From contig CP066886.1 of NCBI GenBank assembly GCA_016745315.1, positions 6,076,501 through 6,140,500 of the forward strand: a stretch of DNA of 64,000 bases, written 5' to 3'. The stretch's first letter is position 1; each line of letters opens with the position of its first letter. The notes beneath the pieces were generated by a model. The model was not told the DNA's origin. It ran no database searches and saw only the letters and a program-made list of their open reading frames with translations. The translations under genes were made by a program, and so were the position numbers. Shown here piece by piece: positions 7,165 through 15,771 of the stretch. The stretch comes from Arthrospira sp. PCC 9108 (GTDB lineage Bacteria > Cyanobacteriota > Cyanobacteriia > Cyanobacteriales > Microcoleaceae).

Positions 7165-9085
7165 TACAAAGTCCCTCTTAGTGGGTTATCGCCGTCAATC
7201 AATTCGGTTTCTATCTTGATATCAGGAAAGTCTTTTTTCAATAATTCTTGTACTTTATTAGTCTCTTGCTCTCTAATCTCGTCTTGTTTTTTCATTGAAT
7301 CATATAACCTAGTTAAATCGGCTAATATGTCTTTTGACGGGTCATTACCATTAACTTGTAAAGTACCTTGCGCTCTAACTATTGAGAATATTTCCTTTAT
7401 TTGATTTAAGGCTGTCTGTAGTGTTTCTTTCGCGTTCTTTTGATTAGTGATTTTAACTTTACTTTCATTAGGTTCTAGTAGTTCCTCAAAATTATCAGCC
7501 TCTGGAGTAAACGCTGTTTTTAGTTTCTCGTATTTTTCCTCGGTTTCAAATCCTAAATAGTCTAATATTTCCGAGACTTCCCTACCAGCTTTAAAGGCTG
7601 CTGAATGCGCCAAACCTGCTTCATGTAAACAGGTTAAAACAGCGTTTTGTGTAACCTGATGAGAGATGGCAATTTCCATTACCATCCCGAATATTTCAGC
7701 AATTGATTCAGCTAAGTTAGGCAATTTGATTTCCGCGTGTTCCTGTTCTTTGGTCATCAAATTTACGTCATTAATCTCGACTTTAACTTCAAACTCACCC
7801 CATCTTTCGTCATCAATATCGAATCGATACATTAACCACTCTGGCAATGTGTTTATTCGTTTAATTCTGTTTTCTGGATTATTAGCATTAACCGTTATTT
7901 TTTCAGGCATTTCAGCCGGAAAGGATTCAGGGTCTAGGAACTCGTAAATCCTTCTAATCATTCCACAGCATTCTTCATTCATGTCTGGTATTGTTACTCT
8001 TTTTCTTCTAGTGTATTCTATTTCACATATAGGGTCATAAACATATAAACCTGACCAAGTATTGTAATTAAGCGATTGTAGTTTACACGGGAATATTCCA
8101 AAACCCCAAAACGCTCTTTCTAAGGCACTCATTGTTCCTTGCTTAAAAGTATAGTATCTATTTTTATAGCCATATCTAGACGCACCCATCCATGACCAAC
8201 CAATATCAAATGTTTTGCGGTCAATCGTCACTCTGTTCCCAAGGAGAAACCAATACGTCGTGTAAGCCATTTTAGCCCAGGGGTTTGTATGCAGGCTTAA
8301 AAAAGTCTGTAAATATTTACCACGAATATATATAGCGGTTAGATTATGACCCGCATTTAAATTATCGCCTTCAATGTAATCTCCTTCTATATAATAATTT
8401 ACAGGATGAAGTTCCTCAAACTCACAAATAACATTATGTGATGTCATTGACTCCCATATTATTGTTTCCGATTCTCGCCGCCACCGCCGAGGTAGTAAAG
8501 TTCCATGCCCAAACTGGCTTAAGTTAATAAAAGTTGGTGGATAGCTTGAGTCTCGATATACCTTACTATACTCATAACTTGCTTCCCAAGTATAGCTAAC
8601 GCCATCTTTTGATTTATGTAATGATGTTTGAAAATCGTTTTTTTCAAACCTATCAAAATTACCGTATCCCGACAATATGTTATATGATTGGTAACCTGAA
8701 CTTTCTCCATAACGAGGATGGGCATAGGGCAATAAATAATAACAATCATCTTTAACAGTTGTGGTTTCCTCGATTAATTCATCTAAATAGCTTGCGTTAT
8801 CGCCTTGATTATCTGAACTTCTACCTTTATTATCATCTACCTCGTCACCGCTATTAGGACCGCCAAAACCTCTACCAGCGCCACCCTTTCCCCTAGGTTT
8901 TTTCCTCCCTTTGGTTCATCTCTCTTTGGTGGCTCCCTACGATGGTCTTGACTAGCACCACCAAACGATTTCCTACCTTGTGGCTCCCTAGTAGGGTCTG
9001 GGTCCCATATTCTAGTAGTAGGGTCTGGGTCTCGCATTCTAGCGGTAGGGTCTGGGTCCCATGGGTTAATTGTGTTTCTAACCAT
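7164..9085 (-). CDS. Large element protein read across a -1 slippery site (640 aa)
   Basis: The first frame starts at ATG 9085 and would stop at 8837 after 82 residues. At A_AAA_AAC (8903-8897) a -1 shift leads into the long frame that runs to 7164, giving 640 residues. The N-terminus has three 9-residue repeats with DPDPT (residues 10, 19, 28), then a Lys/Gly/Asp-rich linker. The main part has a Trp/Tyr-rich section (about residues 120-380) and a helical, acidic C-terminal third. The long frame alone has only a TTG at 8732 without a ribosome site, so it probably depends on the upstream start. Family unknown; a structural role is inferred from size and context. Confidence 0.55.
8897..8903 (-). 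other. A_AAA_AAC slippery heptamer
   Basis: Read leftward the heptamer lies with AAA and AAC as zero-frame codons (codons 62 and 63 of the frame starting at 9085), the canonical phase for -1 tandem slippage. After slipping, the next codon CCT opens the frame that continues to 7164. Loss of one A from two lysine AAA codons plus one A would create the same picture, so phase alone is not proof. Confidence 0.45.
8990..9058 (-). repeat. Three tandem 27-bp repeats encoding DPDPT units
   Basis: Within the N-terminus of the protein starting at 9085, DPDPT recurs with a period of nine residues (residues 10, 19 and 28). The DNA repeats almost exactly (GACCCAGACCCTAC in each), which suggests recent tandem duplication and possible variation in copy number. 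Confidence 0.7.
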
Positions 9086-9111
9086 TTAAATAATCACATT
9101 AAAGTAGTAAT

Positions 9112-9119
9112 ATTATACT
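9112..9119. promoter_or_regulatory. Overlapping divergent -10 boxes
   Basis: The 63-bp gap between the two divergent late blocks holds TATAAT leftward (9117-9112) and TATACT rightward (9114-9119). They overlap, so polymerase could serve only one direction at a time. No clear -35 boxes are seen in the short gap. Confidence 0.35.
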
Positions 9120-9148
9120 AAAAAATAATTTATTAATAGGTGGTTAAA

Positions 9149-9945
9149 ATGGTGAGAGGTGTTAAAAATATCACGGCTAATATAAACGCTGCTAACTGGA
9201 GTAACGCCATAGAGTTATTTAACGGGACTATTTTAGAATCATTAATAACAGAAAGATATAAATATGATATCGGTATTTACAGCTATATATCATCGTTAAA
9301 CGCTAGGTGTTATATCCCTAATATTGCACAATCACAAATCCCCAAAATTTACCCGGAAGATAGCTATTACCAACGGTGGGAAAAAAACAGGAAGTGTTGC
9401 AGGGAGCGGTAGATTTACAGATATTTTATGGGAATATGGCAACAGAAAACGGGTTAAATTTAGGGATTGTCAAATTGCCATATTATGGAGGCATTCACAC
9501 CGAAAACCTGTTAATTGAATTAATCACTAATCAAAACGAAGGTTTAGCAATTGATAGCAACTCAATAGTTAAAGCTAGGTGTTTAACTCAGTTACATAAC
9601 AATGATTCTATTAATATTTTGGGCATGGCTGAATATCAACTCGATACAGTTCCTCAAACCCCTACATTGACACAACCCGAAAATTTTGGGGTGACAATAG
9701 GCAATACCCCCACGTTAGTTAGACCCTCAAATATTAATCGGTATAGGTTGCACTTACAAAACGTAGGTTCTGTAGGGGTATGGTTTTGTCACGGTGATAT
9801 CAGTAACTGTGTACCTTATCAATGCCTATATTTACCTCCTAACGCTGGGTGGGATGATGAACTAAAATCAACAGCTTCTATCTATGCTATAACTGAGGAT
9901 AGCGTAACCAATATTGTTGGATTAGAACAAATAATAAATTGGTAA
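9149..9945 (+). CDS. Element protein read across a -1 slippery site (265 aa)
   Basis: I chose ATG 9149 because AGGTGG ends seven bases upstream; GTG 9140 is an alternative. The zero frame stops at 9410-9412 after about 87 residues. At A_AAA_AAC (9382-9388) a -1 shift joins it to the frame ending at 9945. The C-terminal half is beta-rich, with a PTLVRPSNINRYRLHLQNVG strand pair and an AGWDDE turn, and resembles the next gene, so these may be related beta-sandwich particle proteins. The downstream frame has only a GTG without a ribosome site. It is the first gene of the rightward block ending with the tail fibre. Family unknown. Confidence 0.55.
9382..9388 (+). other. A_AAA_AAC slippery heptamer
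   Basis: AAA (9383-9385) and AAC (9386-9388) are zero-frame codons preceded by A, the canonical -1 slippage phase. It lies inside a run of seven A (9381-9387). The next codon after slipping is CAG, which opens the frame to 9945. A downstream stimulatory hairpin or pseudoknot is not obvious by eye. Undercalling of an eight-A run would look identical. Confidence 0.45.
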
Positions 9946-9971
9946 ATTTTACTTTGATTTAGGAGTTTATT

Positions 9972-10319
9972 ATGAGTTTCTCAGTTTACAGTTCTATTGT
10001 CAATTTAGACACTCTAAATATGAGCAGTAAAATACCGGGAACTCCCGAAACTACCGCGATAAGTTTGACTGCTAACACTATCACGGAAGTTGTGCCTATC
10101 AATGCTACCAGTAACGGTAGAACGGTGTTTGTAAAGAATCGGTCAAATACCAATGTACATCTAATATTTGACCCTACAGGTGATAGCGTGTCAGACGCTG
10201 CATTTTCGGTTAAGCCAGGTGATACCATCTCAATAACGTGGGGTAGAACTGAGTTACAGGCGATAGCAGAATCTAGCGCTAGTATCAGCGTTACAATTAT
10301 CGAATATATCAATATGTAA
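9972..10319 (+). CDS. Beta-rich particle protein (115 aa)
   Basis: A 115-residue all-beta protein preceded by AGGAG at 9961-9965. Strand patterns such as GRTVFVKNRSNTNVHLIF and a PGDTISI turn resemble small phage decoration or head-fibre proteins and the C-terminal part of the preceding gene. I cannot assign a family. It lies between the frameshifted gene and the tail fibre, so a surface or tail component is likely. Confidence 0.5.
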   Translation: MSFSVYSSIVNLDTLNMSSKIPGTPETTAISLTANTITEVVPINATSNGRTVFVKNRSNTNVHLIFDPTGDSVSDAAFSVKPGDTISITWGRTELQAIAESSASISVTIIEYINM

Positions 10320-10385
10320 TCATCAAATGAATGGCTAGTATTAAGTTATTAGCCATTTATTTGATTACTCAATATAGAGGCAGTT

Positions 10386-12481
10386 ATGACTAATTTCAAC
10401 ATTTACTCTAGTAAGTTTGGGCAATCAACCGATGACTTGCCAGAAGGTGAAGTTAATCTGTATTTAACTAATGAACGGATACAAGCAGTTATTGACTCCA
10501 ATACTAATTTAGTCAAATTAACTGAGTTAATTTGGAATAATATTATTAATAAACCTGGCACTTTCCCCCCATCTACTCATTCCCATAGCTGGACTGAAAT
10601 AACGTCAAAACCGACAACGTTTACTCCTTCAAGTCATACACATACCATTGCTAATGTTACAGGACTTCAAAGTACATTAGACGGTAAAGAGCCTACTTTT
10701 ACCAAAAATACAGCGTTTAACAAAAATTTTGGAACAACTACTGGAACTGTTACAGAAGGTAACGATGTCAGATTATCAAATGCTAGAACGCCAACTAGCC
10801 ATACACATACCTTATCCCAAATAACAGATTCAGGTAATGTTGCTGCCATTGATACAAATGGTAGTACATCTAACTATTTACGCGGCGATGGTGTTTGGGT
10901 AACACCTCCTAATACAACCTATTCTGCGGGAACTGGCTTAACTTTAGTAGGAACTGAGTTTAGAAACACCGCCCCAAACGTATCCACCAACCTCTCTACA
11001 AGCACTACAAGCAATACGTTAACCGTTAACAGTTCTGATGGTACTAATGCTGTATTACCTGGTGCCACGACTGCGCTTGCGGGTCTAATGACGGGGGCAG
11101 ATAAAACCAAGCTGGATGGGATTGCGGCAGGCGCACAAGTAAATGTAGCAACTAATTTAGGAGTAACAGCAGGAACAACAGCAGGTCCTGTAGTTACATC
11201 ATCAACAGGAACTAATGTTACTTTACCTACAGCTAGTGCAACTAATTCAGGGATAATTACAACTGGGAATCAGACATGGACAGGAGTTAAAACATTTAAT
11301 TCATTAATTACCGGGTCAATAAGTGGAAACGCCGGAACAGCAACAGCACTTCAAACTGCTAGAACAATTAATGGGACTTCGTTTAATGGTAGTGCCAATA
11401 TAACAATAACTGCCAATACTCCTAATACATTAACAAATGGTACGGGATTAACTGGAAATAATTTTAATGGGAGTACTGCCCATGGGCGGTTGCTTATGGC
11501 ACTACAGCAAACACAGCCTGTCAAGGTAATGATAGTAGATTATCTAACGCTAGGACTCCCACAACGCACACACATTCAAATATTACATTAACTGCAGGTG
11601 ATGGTTGATCCGGAGGAGGAACTTTAGCAGCTAATAGAACAATTAATGTAGATTCAACTGTAGTTAGAACTACAGGTAATCAAACTTTAACAGGAATTAA
11701 AACATTTAACATAACAAATAATCCAGTAACTTTTGCAACTAATGAAAGTTTTCCTGATGGAAATATGCTTATTGATTTTAATGTTTGGAGGGGGTTTGAC
11801 ATCCGCCGGATAGGCTCTAGTGCTGGTTCGGCAAATTTAGTACTAAATAGTAGAGTTGGAGGAAATAGCTGGGCGTTTTCTTATCAGGGGAATTATTCTA
11901 TGGAATTAGAAGCAGATAATAATCCTAGAGTATTTATATATCATGGTATTAATTTTCATCAAAGCGATGTTTGGCGAGGTGCTCCTGACAATAGATATTC
12001 AATACAATTATATAACGGGCAGACATATTTTATAAAGAGCTCAACTCTTTCATCATCTGGAGTACATACTAGATTTAGAGTAGGAGGCACAAATGTATCT
12101 TATATTAACGATAATGGAGACTACGTTAAAGGTAGCTCTGATCTTAAATTCAAAACACTTTTATCAAAACCAACTCTAGGGTTAAGCGAAATTAACGCAT
12201 TGACAGTCACGTGGTTTAAGTATAATGAACTTGCAGCATTTCATGGCTTTAATCCAAGTACAGAACAATTTGGTTTAATTGCTCAAGAAGTACAAAATAT
12301 ATATCCTAACGCAGTTGAAGTGATTAAAAATGACCATACAGATAGTCCTGAAGTTGACGACAAAAAAATAGATTACTTAACAATCATGTATGATAAACTG
12401 ATACCATTAGTGATTGCGGCAATTCAGGAATTATCAGAAAAAATCGACAAATTAGAAAATATGCTAAACACTCAACAATAA
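10386..12481 (+). pseudogene. Tail fibre with S74 intramolecular chaperone, broken
   Basis: The N-terminal part (10386 onward) has HTHT-rich modules (ITSKPTTFTPSSHTHTIANV, then SNYLRGDGVW) typical of phage tail fibres. The C-terminal part (11765-12481) has the Peptidase_S74 chaperone of endosialidase-type fibres: SSDLKFK with the Ser/Asp pair, then GLIAQEVQNIYPNAVE and a terminal coiled coil. Between them the frame breaks twice: a one-base loss near 11478-11483 (the sequence after it reads W-A-V-A-Y-G in the -1 frame) and TGA at 11606-11608. The first fragment alone would lack the trimerising chaperone. Host-recognition fibre by family; probably inactive here. Confidence 0.75.
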
Positions 12482-12492
12482 ATTAACAGATA

Positions 12493-12849
12493 ATGCCTAA
12501 TGCACTTAATATATCAGAGAGTAACTGGTTTAAGGTTTATGAATTTAATTTTAGGATAGAAGATGATAGTACTCTACACGGTACTAAAAAATTACCTGAC
12601 ATTTCTGGCTGTAAATTTGTTAGGATATTATTTGACGCTGACAGTGTACCCGTGTACTGGAAAATGGCAGGGTGGCTTAAATTCTATGCCTACAATGATG
12701 TGAAGCAGAATATGATGGTTAAAAAAGAGACTATATGGCTTAATGAATATCAAATAATTGAATCACCGCCGTACAGCAATTTTTACGCTTCATTTTCTCC
12801 ACTAGAAAGGATTAAATGGTTTACACTTCATTTTTGGAAATTAATATAA
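12493..12849 (+). CDS. Hypothetical protein after the tail fibre (118 aa)
   Basis: A 118-residue aromatic-rich protein (many Trp/Tyr/Phe, for example NWFKVYEFNF near residue 11). It begins 11 bases after the fibre stop and ends directly before the next ATG, so it is in the same rightward transcript. This is a common place for fibre-assembly or lysis accessory proteins, but I do not recognise it. Confidence 0.5.
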   Translation: MPNALNISESNWFKVYEFNFRIEDDSTLHGTKKLPDISGCKFVRILFDADSVPVYWKMAGWLKFYAYNDVKQNMMVKKETIWLNEYQIIESPPYSNFYASFSPLERIKWFTLHFWKLI

Positions 12850-13104
12850 ATGAACTTAATAATAGTTGAGCTAGGATTAATTATTGTCGCAATTATTATC
12901 AGTATGTTCGTTACGCATACAGGAAACTTACTTATTGAGAATAGGTTAGACGGTATCCAAAATAGACTAAATTATTTGATTAGATATGTTAATGATTTTA
13001 TGCCATCAACAGTTTGTAAAAAACCGTTAGAAGATAAAAAGCAATCACCCCCTCTTCCAATTAACAGAGATGATATTGATGATGATGGTTGGAGAAAACC
13101 CTAA
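12850..13104 (+). CDS. Small membrane-anchored protein, holin-like position (84 aa)
   Basis: An 84-residue protein with one N-terminal membrane segment (LIIVELGLIIVAIIISMFV, residues 3-21) followed by a short amphipathic helix and a charged Pro/Asp-rich tail. It starts one base after the previous stop (TAA-ATG). Size, single membrane span and last place in a late block would fit a holin or Rz-type protein; this is inference. Confidence 0.5.
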   Translation: MNLIIVELGLIIVAIIISMFVTHTGNLLIENRLDGIQNRLNYLIRYVNDFMPSTVCKKPLEDKKQSPPLPINRDDIDDDGWRKP

Positions 13105-13142
13105 ACCCTAACAGATAACCCCTACCCCAATAACTTAAATGG

Positions 13143-13182
13143 CCCCTATGGTTTCTGACTGTAGGGGATGCGTGTATTTTTT
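13143..13182 (+). terminator. Possible terminator of the rightward late block
   Basis: CCCCTA (13143-13148) pairs with TAGGGG (13162-13167) around a 13-nt loop; a run of six T follows at 13177-13182, nine bases after the stem. The stem is short, so a moderate terminator at best, but it lies just past the last rightward gene. Confidence 0.4.
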
Positions 13183-13183
13183 G

Positions 13184-13211
13184 TTTACGGCCTGTTGCAA
13201 CAGGCTGTAAA
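13184..13211. repeat. 28-bp near-perfect palindrome
   Basis: The core GCCTGTTGCAACAGGC (13190-13205) is perfect and extends outward to TTTAC/GTAAA with one mismatched pair. It directly follows the T-run of the terminator candidate. It may be a protein-binding site or a second terminator stem. Confidence 0.5.
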
Positions 13212-13570
13212 TCATTTATATGAATGCTCACCCCTAGTTTACCTACAATAGACGGGTTAAGATTTTGGCTTAGTGCTTTATTAGGGGTACTGGGTTCCGC
13301 CTGGGATGATTACCACCAAAAATTGGAGACTTGTCTAGCGGTATGTAGGTATCGGTTTCGATGGGGAATCAATTCTCTAGGATTATGTAGGTATCAGCGA
13401 GAGATGACGAAACAAGTTACCAGTTGAAAAGTTGTTTAGGGGTATCGGGTTGGTTCCGGTAGGAGATAGTTTAGATTATGCGATCGCATTTTGTTGGTAG
13501 TGAGTAGGCTCCTCAATATTTCACCAATAATCTGACTCCCACAGGGAACCAGGTAGGCGGTCTGATATCT

Positions 13571-13605
13571 TTGTACATTGATAGGAGTATCGTTGTACAT
13601 TGATA
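13571..13605. repeat. Two 13-bp direct repeats, 22 bp apart
   Basis: TTGTACATTGATA occurs at 13571-13583 and again at 13593-13605. A 22-bp period is two helical turns, so the copies face the same side of the DNA, as in iterons or tandem operators. Only two copies are present. Confidence 0.5.
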
Positions 13606-13749
13606 ACCTAGTGGGTTCCCCCTACGGCTACCTACGGCTATCGTGTTGACTTTGAGCCATAGATAAATCCCACTGCGATCGCACTCATTACCGTCCTATT
13701 ATTAGCACTGGTAGCTTTAGGTAATACCCTGCAAAATTGAACCCATACC

Positions 13750-13884
13750 CTCCCCCTAACCGAAACAAGCACTATTGGGGAAACGACCGATGTGATAGCA
13801 GTCAATGGTGAGGAACGAACCGATAGGCTTGCCATTGACGGGTATCACGAGAGAGTTACCCTATCGGTGTTTGGTTAGGGGGAG
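13750..13884. repeat. Nested dyad element (135 bp)
   Basis: The outer arms CTCCCCCTAACCGAAAC (13750-13766) and GTTTGGTTAGGGGGAG (13869-13884) pair with one bulge. The inner arms GTGATA-gca-GTCAATGG (13792-13808) and CCATTGAC-ggg-TATCAC (13832-13848) pair over 14 bp around a symmetric 3x3 internal loop. This is a long cruciform or structured RNA in a region without genes, near the integrase. A replication origin, recombination site or structured RNA are all possible. Confidence 0.55.
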
Positions 13885-14069
13885 ATAGTAGGCATTTGAC
13901 AGATTGATTAAGTTGTGCTTGTTGACTGAGTAATCAACCGTTGACAGAATTATTTTCCTGTGCTAGGACTAGATTGTGAGTAATATTTGAGTAACTAGGC
14001 ATAGTTATTGGGTTGAGTAATAACCCGCTATCGCTGTCAGGATAAAGGTTTATAGTTAACGCTACTCGA

Positions 14070-14142
14070 CGGAAATTAAGCGTCTATATAGCCTATAACC
14101 CCTATTCTACCGTTACTTAGGTATTACTCAAAACCATAACAG
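14070..14142. repeat. Left copy of the 73-bp inverted repeat
   Basis: The sequence at 14070-14142 is the exact reverse complement of 15699-15771 as far as I can read. It begins CGGAAATTAAGCG and ends CCATAACAG. The pair encloses the integrase gene and its terminator. The right copy lies at the junction with the truncated methyltransferase gene, so the repeat probably contains the integrase crossover site. Confidence 0.85.
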
Positions 14143-14168
14143 GATCCATCAATCTGTAGTCATAAAAT

Positions 14169-14182
14169 AACCCCTAGGGGTT
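14169..14182 (-). terminator. Weak terminator after the integrase gene
   Basis: The palindrome AACCCCTAGGGGTT (14169-14182) lies about 40 bp past the integrase stop and is followed leftward by ATTTTAT. The stem is short and the T-run broken, so termination is only suggested. Confidence 0.4.
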
Positions 14183-14222
14183 TAATCTAGGGGTGTTAAT
14201 TTATGAAAGGTTGACGATTAGA

Positions 14223-15679
14223 TTAATCTATCTGATAGATAACTCCGAGAAATGCCTTAGCTTCTGGAGTGTCAATATCAAACCCTAACGCTGTTAACCG
14301 TTCTATGGCTACATCCAATGGTATAGGTAACTTAGAGCATCCATCGAGAACTTCTAAGGTAGCGTCAATCCCTTGTGTTTTATAGTTACTCGCATTAACG
14401 ATTGCGCTATGACCCATAAGTCTAGCTCTCAACTCGATGGGTAGTCCATACTTTTCACCTAACAGGTTGTACAGTCTACGAAAAGCATATTTCTGGGTTA
14501 CCGGGCATTTCATACAGAAAATTGTGTTGGTAAACTTTTTGTCAAAGCCTCCGATTATGGTTTTGGGTTGAACGCCTTTTTTCGGGCTATATTCTGGCAA
14601 TAACGGTCGTTTCAATTCTAGGAACTCAAACATTTCAGGGCTGGGAATTGGAGCTACAATCCTTCCCCCTGTTTTGATACTCACTTTCCGACCTTCTGAG
14701 TCAGTAAAGTAAGTGTAATCTCCTAATACCAAGTAATTGTCTTGATTATCGGGGTCTGACAGTGCTTTGATAGTGATACCATCATCCGTTACAAATGGCT
14801 TAGTTAGATTAACGGCCGCAGCTATCTCGGTAGGCTTAACCCATACATTACTGCCATACCAGCAACCCACAACCAACTATGTCGGGATGATTGCTGATTA
14901 GGGTTTTTAATGGTATAGGCTTCCTGTTTAGCGCTATACCACCAATCTTTAAAGGCATTAATGCCTATACGCTGTTTCTTTTTGAATTGCGTTTGTTTGG
15001 GGTTAATAGGCTCAAGCTGTTTGAGTAAATGGTCTTTGTTAGGTGATTTCTCAGCTATGGCTTTTAAGATGTAGTAACGTTCTTTAAATGTTTTGGAACC
15101 TACTAATTGTTCTCCATTCTGCAAGGGAATATATAGCATAGCCTTAAAACTCTCCCAGCTAGGGTATTCATCCCAGTTAGGAAACAACTTGAAATATACT
15201 CCTTTAGTAGCCTCGTAAGATGCTAAGTCGCTAGCGATATCGCGGGAACGTTTCCTTCCTGTGTTGCGGTTGTAACCCGCAAAATACTCATCCTCAATTT
15301 GTTTAAAGATGTCCCGATAGGTTATCAGATTATCCTCAATCTGATTTTTCCCTAGGATGGTTTTATCGTACCAATCCCAAAATTCACTAGCGCTAGTGAT
15401 AGTCCCTAGGGCTTCTGATACCAGTTTAGCTTTCTTAACCCCGTCTATCACCCCTTGAGGTGTACACTCAAGATTAGCTGTCTTGGGTAGCCGTTTCCCG
15501 GTAGGTGGTTGCTTAAACTGCAATAGTAGGTTGTACCTAGCCCCGGACTTTTGTAGTTTGAGTGTCACTCCTTTGGGACATTCCCCTTGAAAGTCTTGAT
15601 AGGCTTTCAAGAATCTAGCGTAACTCTCATCGTAGTTGCCCTTTCCCCCTACTGTAGGGGTATCAGTAGCGTTACTCAT
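14223..15679 (-). pseudogene. Tyrosine recombinase (integrase) with a frameshift
   Basis: From ATG 15679 the first frame gives 285 residues and stops at 14822. The protein continues in the -1 frame to 14223; together they would make about 485 residues. The break is near 14835-14839, where TTAAG stands for an expected TTAAAG (reading Y-G-L-K-P-T-E-I, as in the GLRPxE motif of the family). The C-terminal frame has the H-x-x-R-type region and ARLMGHSAIVNASNYK, with the late active-site His and the nucleophile Tyr. It is the recombinase for integration of the element. It lies between perfect 73-bp inverted repeats. No slippery heptamer is present, so a one-base deletion or a read error is likelier than recoding. 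Confidence 0.75.
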
Positions 15680-15698
15680 TTTTTACTCACTTGTTACT

Positions 15699-15771
15699 CT
15701 GTTATGGTTTTGAGTAATACCTAAGTAACGGTAGAATAGGGGTTATAGGCTATATAGACGCTTAATTTCCG
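15699..15771. repeat. Right copy of the 73-bp inverted repeat; probable element/chromosome junction
   Basis: Reverse complement of 14070-14142. It begins 20 bp upstream of the integrase start and reaches into the last codons of the truncated methyltransferase frame (its stop TAA lies inside the repeat). HIP1-rich chromosomal sequence begins just to the right. It is therefore the best candidate for the right attachment site. Confidence 0.7.

Larger units (their letters stand above)
13105..14222. other. 1.1-kb non-coding stretch with dense secondary structure
   Basis: No convincing gene. It contains a hairpin with a T-run, a 28-bp palindrome, paired 13-bp direct repeats, a large dyad element, the left 73-bp inverted repeat and the integrase terminator, plus the only two HIP1 octamers of the element (13480-13487 and 13675-13682). 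A 67-codon frame at 13224-13427 has poor protein-like composition. The arrangement suits an origin or attachment region. Confidence 0.5.

Noticed and set aside
11460..11490. Possible programmed -1 frameshift in the tail fibre
   Set aside because: No slippery heptamer near the break, and a separate TGA follows in the new frame, so the gene is simply damaged.
13224..13427. A 67-codon rightward frame in the non-coding region
   Set aside because: No ribosome site, Trp/Arg/Cys-heavy composition unlike the neighbours, and it overlaps repeated ATGTAGGTATC motifs. Probably chance.
13638..13835. A 65-codon leftward frame over the dyad
   Set aside because: It lies over the strongly paired dyad element and has no recognisable start context or protein-like pattern.
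14822..14876. Possible programmed -1 frameshift in the integrase
   Set aside because: The junction has the right direction, but no X_XXY_YYZ heptamer lies in phase near 14836. A one-base deletion is simpler.
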